A DNA stretch of 64,000 nucleotides from assembly GCF_021130785.1 (NCBI RefSeq), contig NC_060214.1, forward strand, positions 3,065,001 through 3,129,000. Direction: 5' to 3'. The stretch is from Homalodisca vitripennis. Taxonomy: Eukaryota; Arthropoda; Insecta; Hemiptera; Cicadellidae. The position numbers were made by a program, and so were the translations under genes. Shown here piece after piece: positions 24,625 through 34,313 of this stretch; positions within the stretch are counted from its first letter, which is position 1, and every line of letters begins with the position of its first letter. The notes under the pieces are model-generated. The model saw nothing but the letters and a program-made list of their open reading frames with translations. It searched no databases and had not been told where the DNA came from.

Positions 24625-25345
24625 ATGTGCAGCTAACACGTATATCGAGTTCCACGTATGTCCGAGTAACTCGTATATCGAGTCCCACGTATATCCGAGT
24701 AACACGTATGTCGAGTTCCACGTATGTTCGTGTAAACACATATATCGAGTTCCACGTATGTTCGTTTAACACATATATCGAGTTCCACGTATGTTCGTGT
24801 AAGCACGTATGTCGAGTTCCGCGTATGTTCGTCTAACACCTATATCGAGTCCCACGTATGTCCGAGTAACACGTATGTCGAGTTACACGTATGTTCGTGT
24901 AAACACATATATCGAGATCCACGTATGTCCGAGTAACACATATATCGAGTTCCACGTATGTTCGTGTAACACATAATATATCGAGTTCCACGCATTTCTG
25001 AGTAAGACGTATATCGAGTTTCACGTATGTTCGTGTAACACATATCAAGTTCCACGTATGTCCGAGAGTAACACGTATGTCGAGTTCCACGTATGTTCGT
25101 GTAACAACATATCAAGTTTCACGTATGTTCGTGTAACACGCATGTCGATTTCCACGTATGTCTGAGTAACACGCATGTCGATTTCCACGTATGTCTGAGT
25201 AACACGTATGTCGAGTTCCACGTATGTTCGTGTAACACATATCAAGTTTCACGTATGTTCGTGTAACACATATATCGTGTCCCACGTATGTCTGAGTAAC
25301 ACGTATGTTGAGTTCCACGTATGTGCGAGTAACAGGTATATTTCG
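24625..25345 (+). repeat. 33-bp minisatellite, about 22 copies
   Basis: Unit CGAGTTCCACGTATG plus a variable half of two types: TCCGAGTAACACGTATG or TTCGTGTAACACATATA. Most copies are 33 bp, with occasional 1-2 bp changes. Because 33 is a multiple of three, open frames appear on both strands (for example a repeated TYVELDI on minus). These are not evidence of a protein. Confidence 0.95.
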
Positions 25346-26099
25346 AGTTATACATACCATGTGTATACATAAGTTTAACACACAAACGTTTTGAGAGACT
25401 GTGGGGGCAATGCCTTCTTGTAGGATATAATTAAATTTTACAAGAGAAACATATAGAGTATAAGAGCTTTCGAGTGATACCAAACATATAGATCATAATT
25501 GTATATGACGCTAAAACACATATTTACTTATTTAATAAGCAAATGTGAGAGTGAAACATCCAAGTTGTTTTACGGGGCACGAAAGTTTTTAAGTAACAAG
25601 TTTTCTAAGCCGTTCTTTTACTGGAGTTAACGACGTATATGTTTTGAAACTGTCGAAATAGGAATACAGCTAAGGTTTTAGTCACCATTTCCCTAAATCT
25701 TTTGTGTTTTTTGTCATTGCAAGTAAGTAGCCTATTTACAACACAAATATTTCGTTCCTCATTTCAAAGAATAGTTCCGTAACTTTTAATAACACAAATA
25801 CTTATTGTATTTATGTAACTGTATTGTATTATATGTGTTGTAAATATATTGTATTACAATATCTTTCCTTACTCTTAATGTATGTTTTAAAAACCAAGCT
25901 TGTTAGCTGTTATGTCTAACTCAAATCTTTAAGAACAGTAACTTAATTAAGTTTAGTCTCGCACTTCATTTACAATAATAGAAGGAGGTTCATACGTAAA
26001 CAAAGACAATACAGTTATTCAAGGCTTTAAGTTTATAAACAAGTCTTCAGTGATGACCTTATGTCCGAGCACCTGGTAATTGAAGATATTTAGTTATTT
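25346..26099. other. AT-rich stretch, nothing recognised
   Basis: No gene, RNA or repeat could be supported. Confidence 0.5.
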
Positions 26100-26356
26100 G
26101 AGAACGGTCTCTGGAAATTATATGGAATCTAAATACCATTATTTCTAGCTTTACAAGTCCTCTCACAAGTCTCCAAATCACTAGAGGTCCATTGGGTTTA
26201 AATTGCCCTCTAGTCGCCACAGATTCTTGCTCCATCACCAACTGGAAAGCCTCCAGGTTTTGAGAATCCTGTGGCGTCTACAATATTTTGGACAATATGG
26301 TAGAGTGTCTCCAGGATCTCTACTTAGTAGAGGTCCAAAGGGTTTAAATTGCCCTC
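26100..26356. other. cluster of stem-loops between two copies of a 28-bp direct repeat
   Basis: Consecutive hairpins can be drawn. 26100-26111: GAGA/TCTC with an ACGG tetraloop. 26180-26214: ACTAGAGG/CCTCTAGT. 26215-26276: CGCCACAG/CTGTGGCG, continued by ATTCT/AGAAT after a one-base bulge, with an inner CTGG/CCAG. 26283-26298: ATATT/AATAT (core). 26315-26335: nine pairs, one a G-T/G-U wobble, around a TTA loop. A 28-bp direct repeat (AGAGGTCC..GGGTTTAAATT and GCCCTC) lies at 26183-26210 and 26329-26356 with two mismatches. It may be a structured non-coding RNA or a piece of a mobile element. Strand is undecided and I recognise no known RNA family. Confidence 0.45.
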
Positions 26357-27041
26357 AAACCATAGGAATAATTACACATTCTGAGTATTTGGATTTGTTT
26401 AGAACCTGAGTCCGCATGACCAGGCTTTTCTCACTAGAATCCTAAAGCCGTGATAAATATTTTTACTTTAATATTTGCACCTCAGTATTTTTGTAACTAA
26501 TTACAGTTTTATATTAGTGTTAATATAAAAGGGTGACACTTATGTATTTAGGTCTCAATAATTTCAGGCACATGTACTATCTTGTCAACGAATTATAAGT
26601 AGACAGAAGAGTGCCTTTGTGTGTGGCATTGAGGACTAATTATTGGCGCCATCATAGATTTCTCCAACAAACAGATCTATTTAGCAATACATTTTACATT
26701 TTAAGTCAAAAAGATAGAGTAATAAATAAAATTGAGCGGAAATAATACATAATATTGGTTTTTAGGTGATATAATCACGCAAAAAGGTTGTAATATAATT
26801 AAAACTTATGAAATATTATTTGAAAAGATATTGCCTAAACAAAAGCAATCATCTAAATTGGAAAAATTGCTATTACTGGTTATGCATTAAATAACAAGCA
26901 CTTTATTTTTATGCATTTTAAATAACATAATTATTACATTATGGAAGCAGTTTTAAAACCAAGTATTATGTTTAGAAATAATAAAAAACGTAAAAAATTC
27001 CTCTGTTCTATAGTGAATAATTTTTTTTAATAATAAAGTTT
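26357..27041. other. AT-rich stretch before the satellite
   Basis: No gene or repeat supported. Confidence 0.5.
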
Positions 27042-29327
27042 CCGGTTGTCACAGAAGGAATTAGCAAGGAACACACCTTGTCTGATTTGTTCTGACAGTC
27101 AATTTCCACTCTAGCACTGCCTGCAAACCTAATCCGAGAATCTCTCTTAGCATCCTGTATAGGAATTCAGAGAAGTAAAATACAGCATAGAAGTAAGTTA
27201 TATACTTTACCCAGAGTAAAAAACAGTGAACAGTTTCTGTAAGATAGTCAAGGCACGTTTCCGGTTGACACAGAAGGAATTAACAGGGAACACCTTGTCT
27301 GATTTGTTCTGACAGTCAATTTCCACTCTAGCACTGCCTGCAAACCTAATCCGAGAATCTCTCTTAGCATCCTGTATAGGAATTCAGAGAAGTAAAATAC
27401 AGCATAGAAGTAAGTTATATACTTTACCCAGAGTAAAAACAGTGAACAGTTTCTGTAAGATAGTCAAGGCACGTTTCCGGTTGTCACAGAAGGAATTAGC
27501 AAGGAACACCTTGTCTGATTTGTTCTGACAGTCAATTTACACTCTAGCACTGCCTGCAAACCTAATCCGAGAATCTCTCTTAGCATCCTGTATAGGGAAT
27601 TCAGAGAAGTAAAATACAGCATAGAAGTAAGTTATATACTTTACCCAGAGTAAAAACAGTGAAACAGTTTCTGTAAGATAGTCAAGGCACGTTTCCGGTT
27701 GTAACAGAAGGAATTAACTAGGAACACTTTGTCTGATTTGTTCTGACAGTCAATTTCCACTCTAGCACTGCCTGCAAACCTAATCCGAGAATCTCTCTTA
27801 GCATCCTGTATAGGAATACAGAGAAGTAAAATACAGCATAGAAGTAAGTTATATACTTTACCCCAGAGTAAAAAAACAGTGAACAGTTTCTGTAAGATAG
27901 TCAAGGCACGTTTCCGGTTGTCACAGAAGGAATTAACAGAGAACACCTTGTCTGATTTGTTCTGACAGTCAATTTCCACTCTAGCACTGCCTGCAAACCT
28001 AATCCGAGAATCTCTCTTAGCATCTTGTATAGGAATACAGAGAAGTAAAATACAGCATAGAAGTAAGTTATATACTTTACCCAGAGTAAAAACAGTGAAC
28101 AGTTTCTGTAAGATAGTCAAGGCACATTTCCGGTTGTCACAGAAGGAATTAACTAGGAACACCTTGTCTGATTTGTTCTGACAGTCAATTTCCACTCTAG
28201 CACTGCCTGCAAACCTAATCCGAGAATGTCTCTTAGCATCCTGTATAGGAATACAGAGAAGTAAAATACAGCATAGAAGTAAGTTATATACTTTACCCAG
28301 AGTAAAAACAGTGAACCGTTTCTGTAAGATAATCAAGGCACGTTTCCGTTTGTCACAAAAGGAATTAACAGGGAACACCTTGCCTGAGTTGTTTTGACAG
28401 ACAATTTCCACTCTAGCACTGCCTGCAAACCTAATCCGAGAATCTCTCTTAGCATCCTGTATAGGAATACAGAGAAGTAAAATACAGCATAGAAGTAAGT
28501 TATATACTTTACCAAGAGTAAAAACAGTGAACAGTTTTCTGTAAGATAGTCAAGGCACGTTTCCGGTTGTCACAGAAGGAATTAACAAGGAACACCTTGT
28601 CTGAGTTGTTCTGACAGTCAATTTCCACTCTAGCACTGCCTGCAAACCTAATCCGAGAATCTCTCTTAGCATCTTGCATAGGAATACAGAGAAGTAAAAT
28701 ACAGCATAGAAGTAAGTTATATACTTTACCCAGAGTAAAAAACAGTGAACACTTTCTGTAAGATAGTCAAGGCACATTTCCGGTTGTCACCGAAGGAATT
28801 AACTAGGAACACCTTGTCTGATTTGTTCTGACAGTCAATTTTCCACTCTAGCACTGCCTGCAAAACCTAATCCGAGAATCTCTCTTAGCATCCTGTATAG
28901 GAATACAGAGAAGTAAAAATACAGCATAGAAGTAAGTTATATACTTTACCCAGAGTAAAAACCGTGAAGACTTTCTCTAAGATAGTCAAGGCACTTTTCC
29001 GGTTGTCACAGAAGGAATTAACAAGGAACACCTTGTCTGATTTGTTCTGACAGTCAATTTACACTCTAGCACTGCCTGCAAACCTAATCCGAGAATCTCT
29101 CTTAGCATCCTGTATAGGAATTCAGAGAAGTAAAATACAGCATAGAAGTAAGTTATATACTTTACCTAGAGTAAAAACAGTGAACAGTTTCTGTAAGATA
29201 GTCAAGGCACGTTTCCGGTTGTCACAGAAGGAATTAACTAGGAACACCTTGTCTCATTTGTTCTGACAGTCAATTTCCACTCTAGCACTGCCTGCAAACC
29301 TAATCCGAGAATCTCTCTTAGCATCCT
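27042..29327 (-). repeat. 216-bp satellite array, left block (about 10.5 copies)
   Basis: CCGGTTG marks successive units at 27042, 27261, 27477, 27695 and 27914 and so on. The consensus is 216 bp, with one-base indels mostly in A runs giving 216-219. On the minus strand each unit has about 160 nt that read as good coding-like sequence (RFAGSARVEIDCQNKSDKVF and on), then a 56-nt stretch that begins GTAAAGT and ends in a pyrimidine tract and CCTATACAG, like a short insect intron. The frame is open through the whole unit, so long minus-strand frames run over several copies (for example 27641-28411). The block stops at ATCCT 29323-29327, where the LINE begins. Confidence 0.95.
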
Positions 29328-29354
29328 ACAAGCACCCACAAACGTTTCGAAATG

Positions 29355-31009
29355 TTACTCCTCTGACCATCTCCGCTACAAAATAATGACTCAGTGGACT
29401 ACGGATCTTCTTTCTCGTCGTTGGCACTTTCACCTCTCGTTTCACAAGTTGTGAAAAAAGTTAAAACAGAGGAACGCTCGATTCAGAACGGATGATGAGT
29501 GTTTAAAGTCAAAAGACGAATTGCTGAATAGGATCACTGAATTAACCAGCCGCCAGTCAGCTCTTATAGACAAAATCCAGAGCCTTCAACTGGAAGCTTG
29601 AAGCCAATGAACACGGTAGAATATCCTCAAGTTCTATCAAGGTCGACGTAGCAATTGGGTGTGATATTCCACATCAACATGACGCTGATTCGCAAACTGA
29701 ATTGTCGTTTAATGTTCCTTCTTCTGAATGTAAGCAATGCGAAAAAGAAAAACAACGTGTTAAGTACTACGAGGACTCTAATTTTTCACTTTCAGATAGA
29801 ACTTGCTGCTTTCAAAAGTAAATATGAAAGACTTACTCAAGCAGCACGAGGTACTTTTTACAAGCACAAGGGAGGGAGAAAAGAAATGACGACAGTTTGA
29901 TCGACAAAATGCTGGTAATAGCGGGACGACATTCCGATTATAAACAGGTACGATGTACTTAGGGAACCGAACATTCATGACACTCATTCGAAGGATGGTC
30001 AGAATAGGTCTGAGGAGCGTCTGAAACCTAAACGGAAACGCAACCGAAAGAAAAAAGAAGCATCTAAATACTCATCCGTCTCATTTAAGCAAAATATAAT
30101 TCAAAGAGACATATTTGACCCGGCTGTTGACACTACAATGAACACCACCGACGGGGTTTGCGATGTGACGATGTGTAGTCAACCTAAGAAACTTTACGTG
30201 TTTGGAGACAGTCACGCTAGAAACATCTCTGGTATATTGCAAAGAAAGGTGTCGCATAGTGTTTTTGTCTGTGCCAGTTCCAATGCTTCCTCTGACTACA
30301 TACTGAAGAACGCTAACAGTATGGCAGAATCATTGACAAAGAACGATACAGCAGTTCTAATTGTTGGCACTAATGATGTGTCAAACTGTACCCCCAGGCA
30401 TGACCGACCAGCTGTTACTCTGCCAGGACATCTATTGAGATTTATAAGGGCCAACCAATACACCAACTGGGTCGTCGTCTCCTTACCACACCGTTTTGAC
30501 CTCCCTCCGAGATGCTACACCAACAAAACTAGTGAACCAGGTTAATCACCGACTTAAGAGGCCTAACTAAGGAGGGGATCAAAGTTATCGACTCTCGTCG
30601 GCTGGAACGAAAGCATTTTACACGACATGGCCTTCATCTGGATGCCACGGGTAAGGAGGTTTTGTGTGGACTGATTGCACAATGTGTTTCTTCACCATTT
30701 CCTCAACGCAAAGATCAGTTGGAATGCCAACAGCCAACAACAAGCGTCGCGCTTCCAGACACTGGGAATTCGCCGGTGAAATCGGGAGTCACGGACATCA
30801 TGCCTTCAGTTGACTCTTTCGGCCGCACTCCAGCCCCAGTTGAGCGAAACCACTGCGACAGCGTCGCCGCCTCTGGATTCCTTGTCGGAGTTTCCTCCCC
30901 TGCAGCCCGGGTAGGAGATCGATGTCGGGGACAGGGAGCCTTGGTGATGCTGACTCGGAGTATGGTTCTGACAAGAGGATACCAGTTCTCGTTAACGAAC
31001 GTTTTTTAG
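29355..31009 (+). pseudogene. LINE ORF1 with SGNH/GDSL esterase domain, broken
   Basis: RNA-binding/esterase protein of a CR1-type LINE. Fragments in order: a charged coiled-coil-like stretch (LLNRITELTSRQSALIDKIQ, near 29520), a CKQCEKEK motif (near 29730), and a basic KRKRNRKKK block (near 30030) in frame with the esterase. Esterase blocks: VFGDSHARN with the nucleophile Ser (near 30204), LIVGTNDVS (near 30360) and, after a frameshift at about 30545, FTRHGLHLD with the presumed catalytic His (near 30617). The Pro/Ser-rich C-terminus ends at 31009. The catalytic Ser, Asn-Asp and His blocks are all still readable. Start codon not identifiable; the 5' end may be truncated. The esterase role in retrotransposition is not settled in the literature known to me. 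Confidence 0.8.
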
Positions 31010-31110
31010 ATGTAAGCCAGCAAGTAGAGGTAACCAACCTTGTTTAGTTAATGTCCCGATTCTAGATTGTGAATGTTCTGGTATTAATGTCTCAGTCCGT
31101 AGAAATGTTC

Positions 31111-33984
31111 AAAACAACAAACTCAAAATTCTTCACCTAAATATTCAATGATTTACGTCAAAAAATCGATGAAGTGGAGGTATTATTGGCTTACCGAAAA
31201 TCCGGATATTGTGTTTCATTTACCGAACATGGTCTGAAAACCGATGAAAATAAAAAATGTTGAGTTTTTGATAATTACACGCTGGTATGCTCATATTGTA
31301 GAGGAGTTCGTAAATCAGGAGGTGTTGTCATATTTTGTAAACGTGACATATCCTCTGAAGTAATCGATCTCTCTCATCTTTCAGAAGACATGAACATGGA
31401 AGTTTGTGGGGCTAAATTCCACTTTGAAACAATCATTTACTTTCAATATTATTGGATTATATCGCTCCCCTAACGGAAGCATAAACGTCTTTTTTAACAA
31501 ATCGGTAGAACTTTTTGGAGCAACTAAGTAGAAAGAACAATCTGATGATCCTTGGAGACTTCAATATTGATTGGTTGGACCATTCAGTAGCTCTCCAGGA
31601 CATGAACGACCTCTTACCTTGTTACGGTCTGAAGACAACTAGTTAGCTCTCCCACTCGTGAGGACTTGGTCTCTGGCAGGCAGTCATTGCTGGACTGGGT
31701 GGTGACTGACATGCCGGAGGGGAGGGTGGCTGTTGAAGTGTTCGGAACAGGACTTTCTGACCACTTTGCTCAGCTCGTCTCGGTATTTGGCACCGTCGGG
31801 TCAGTCGTTGCCAACACACGTTCCTAACCGTCAGTTAACCTCAAATAACATTTGCTTGTTGAACCTCATGTTATCCAGGGAGCCGTGGAATGACATAAAT
31901 CAGTTCCTGCCAGCAGATAATACGTTTGATAGATTTTTAAAAACTTTTAGTTATAATTTTGAAGTCGCTTGTCCTAAGAAATTAGTTAAATTAAAAACAT
32001 AATCACAATAATAAAAAAGTGGATTACTAAAGGTATAGTAACTTCAAGCAAAACATTAAAATCTTTACATTTCAATTTAAGAAATAAGCCCAACACAAGA
32101 GAAAAAAGAATCATTATAAATGTTATAAGAAGCTTTACTCTAAAGTTATAAAAAATGCTAAGTCCAAATATATGTTTGAAACACTCTCATTATCTTCCAA
32201 TAAAGGCAAAGGACGCTTGGAAACTCATCAAGCCGAATGTAAGAAAAGGTTTGAGTTCGAATTCTGAATTTGAAATTGAGATTGAGGGACGTATGGTAAA
32301 GAACAAGCAAGAAAATTTGTGACTCATTCAATAAGGCCATTTCACGACAGTGGGTGATGAAAATTTGAATAAAAATCGGCACGAACCTCCTTTACAGTTC
32401 CAGGTGCAGAACTACCTGCATGATAATCCAGTATCGATGCACCCGGTGACCCTGGGGGAGGTGGTCTCTGCTGTGAAGAGGTTGAAAAACAAAAACATCC
32501 TCTGGTATTGACGGTATACCAAGTAAAGTAATAAAATCTTGCATTGAAACCATAAGCCAACCTTTGTCTAACATAGTTTCAGCTTCTTTCGGACAGGGCC
32601 GGTTCCCTCGGGCACTGAAGAGCACAGTTGCGATTCCAATACACAAGGGGGGGCATTGTAATACTCTGGATTCTTATCGTCCCATTTCTCAAATTTCTAC
32701 CTTTAGTAAGGTCTTCGAGCTAATTTCTTTTCTTGGCCGATTAAATTTTTTTCTTGAGTTCGAATGAACTTCTACATAAGAAACAATTTGGATTCACGAC
32801 GGGTAAAGAGTACCGGAGAGGCAATAAGTTTTTTCGTGTCGGATATTGTGACCGAGCTGGATCAAAATCGGCGGACTGTGGGGGTTATGATGGATTTGAC
32901 AAAAGCGTTCGACTGTGTCAGTCACCCACAGCTTCTGGAGTGTCTAAGGTGTCTCGGTCTGGGGCGCTTGGCTTCTACAGTGGTTGAACTCTTACCTAAC
33001 TCAGAGAGAGCAGTGTGTGCAGGTCGAGGGTAGTCGTTCATCGTGGGCTCCAGTCAATTTTGGTGTCCCTCAGGGTTCGATCTTGGGACCAGTACTCTCT
33101 ACAACCTGTATGTAAACAACTTACCCCAAGCGATCCCACATAACCAGCTTGTTATGTACGCTGATGACATAGCCCTCGGGTTTTCTAGCGGGACAGTCGA
33201 GGACTTAGAAATTAAATAGTCATATAGTTTTGACACAGCTGTACCAATTTTTAAAATAATTTAAATTTGCATTTAAAACTTCAAAAAGACAGTTTTTTTG
33301 GAATTTTCAAAACGTATGAATGAAAGATAATTCACCTTTTATTCTAATTAATAATTCAGTAGTACAACAAAGAAGGTGTGTCAAATATTTGGGGGTACAA
33401 ATAGATGATGACCTCAGCTGGCGAACTCATATCAACTGTGTATGCCAGTCGCTGTCTTCGACTGTATTCCTCATGTCCCAACTTGCCAAATACCGTAACA
33501 AGTTTCTTCTTAAACTTGTATACTGCTCTCTCGTTGAGTCTCGCTTGAGATATGGCCTGCTGGTCTGGGCTCAGCTACACTAGCACAAATTAATAGAGTG
33601 TTTGTGTTGCAAAAGCGTGCTGTTCGTGTACTTGCTGGACTGAAAAAACGAGAATCGTGCAAAATTGCTTTTAAAGAATTGAACCTCTTAACGCTACCGT
33701 CATTGTATATTTTTGAAACAATAATGTTTGCAAAATTTAACAGTGTAGCAGTTACTGATGGATCCGCAGTACACGAGCACAACAACACCCGGGCTCGAGT
33801 AAACCTCCGCCAAACTCCACACCAGACAGTTTGGGCAGCGAGTTTACCGCACAATGTCGGTGCCAGGTGCTTTTGGAGACTTCCTGAACCGCTGAAGTGC
33901 ATCCAAAATAAGGAAGAATTTAAAAGAAAATTAAAGGAGCATTTAGTGGCGGGTTGTTTTTACACGGTGTGGGAGAGTTTCTAG
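31111..33984 (+). pseudogene. LINE ORF2: endonuclease plus reverse transcriptase, broken
   Basis: Pol protein for target-primed reverse transcription. Endonuclease blocks: LKILHLN (near 31122), SGGVVIFCKRD (near 31320), LYRSPNGSINVFF (near 31465), LGDFNIDWLD (near 31554) and GLSDHFAQL (near 31755). Reverse transcriptase blocks: SGIDGIPSKVI (near 32500), AIPIHKGG..YRPIS (32640-32690), KKQFGFTTGK (near 32783), MMDLTKAFDC (near 32893), [11 protein letters not shown] (near 33060) and the catalytic YADD at 33157-33168. Downstream: VKYLGVQIDDDLSWRTHI, SLVESRLRYGLLVW, LQKRAVRVLAGLKKRESC and a final FKRKLKEHLVAGCFYTVWES ending at 33984. At least eight stops or frameshifts. YADD is intact, but the gene cannot make a full protein. 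Confidence 0.9.
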
Positions 33985-34258
33985 TATAATGATATTTTTT
34001 GTTTTATTGTTTGTTTTTCTTTGCATTATTAGTTGGAATTTGTAAACTTATTTTAAATCGGGCATAAACTAACAAGTGTAAAGTTGTAACACGTTTTAAA
34101 TTCTAAATTTTAAGTTTTTTTTTTTTTTTTACAATAATTATAATTATATAGACTAATAAAAAAATATTTAGTATAATATTTACTGTTGTATAACCATTGT
34201 ATTTTTATTGTTTTACTTTATAACTTATGTATATACAGCATGTACTTGACTCTGTCAT

Positions 34259-34313
34259 ACAACAAAAGTTGTCTTACGACATTAAAGGAATTTGAATTTG
34301 AATTTGAATTTGA
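34259..34313 (+). repeat. 3' hairpin, ATTAAA and (GAATTT)n tail of the LINE
   Basis: A hairpin ACAAC/GTTGT with an AAAA loop (34259-34272) is followed by CTTACGAC, ATTAAAGG and then GAATTT repeats. LINE 3' hairpins and short tail repeats are recognised by some reverse transcriptases during priming. The layout is like the T1-T4 retroposon ends elsewhere in the window. Confidence 0.65.

Larger units (their letters stand above)
29328..34313 (+). mobile_element. CR1-group LINE inserted in the 216-bp satellite
   Basis: A 4.99-kb non-LTR retrotransposon with ORF1 (coiled coil, basic region, SGNH esterase), ORF2 (apurinic-type endonuclease and reverse transcriptase), a 3' UTR with hairpin, and a hexanucleotide tail (GAATTT repeated about four times). 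The satellite breaks off at ...GCATCCT and resumes as ATCCTATATAGG..., so ATCCT at 29323-29327 and 34314-34318 is a 5-bp target duplication. Both ORFs are broken many times, so this is a dead copy. The esterase-bearing ORF1 is a documented trait of the CR1 group; subfamily assignment would need a search. Confidence 0.9.

Noticed and set aside
24625..25345. Possible CRISPR array
   Set aside because: Units are contiguous minisatellite copies with no unique spacers, in eukaryotic DNA with no cas genes.
24627..25483. Overlapping frames on both strands with TYVELDI-like repeats
   Set aside because: 33-bp minisatellite; open on both strands at once, as expected of a period divisible by three.
27641..28411. 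256-codon minus-strand open frame, and similar long frames up to 39.7 kb
   Set aside because: They are the 216-bp satellite read across units; the frame stays open because the period is divisible by three and it passes through the intron-like part.
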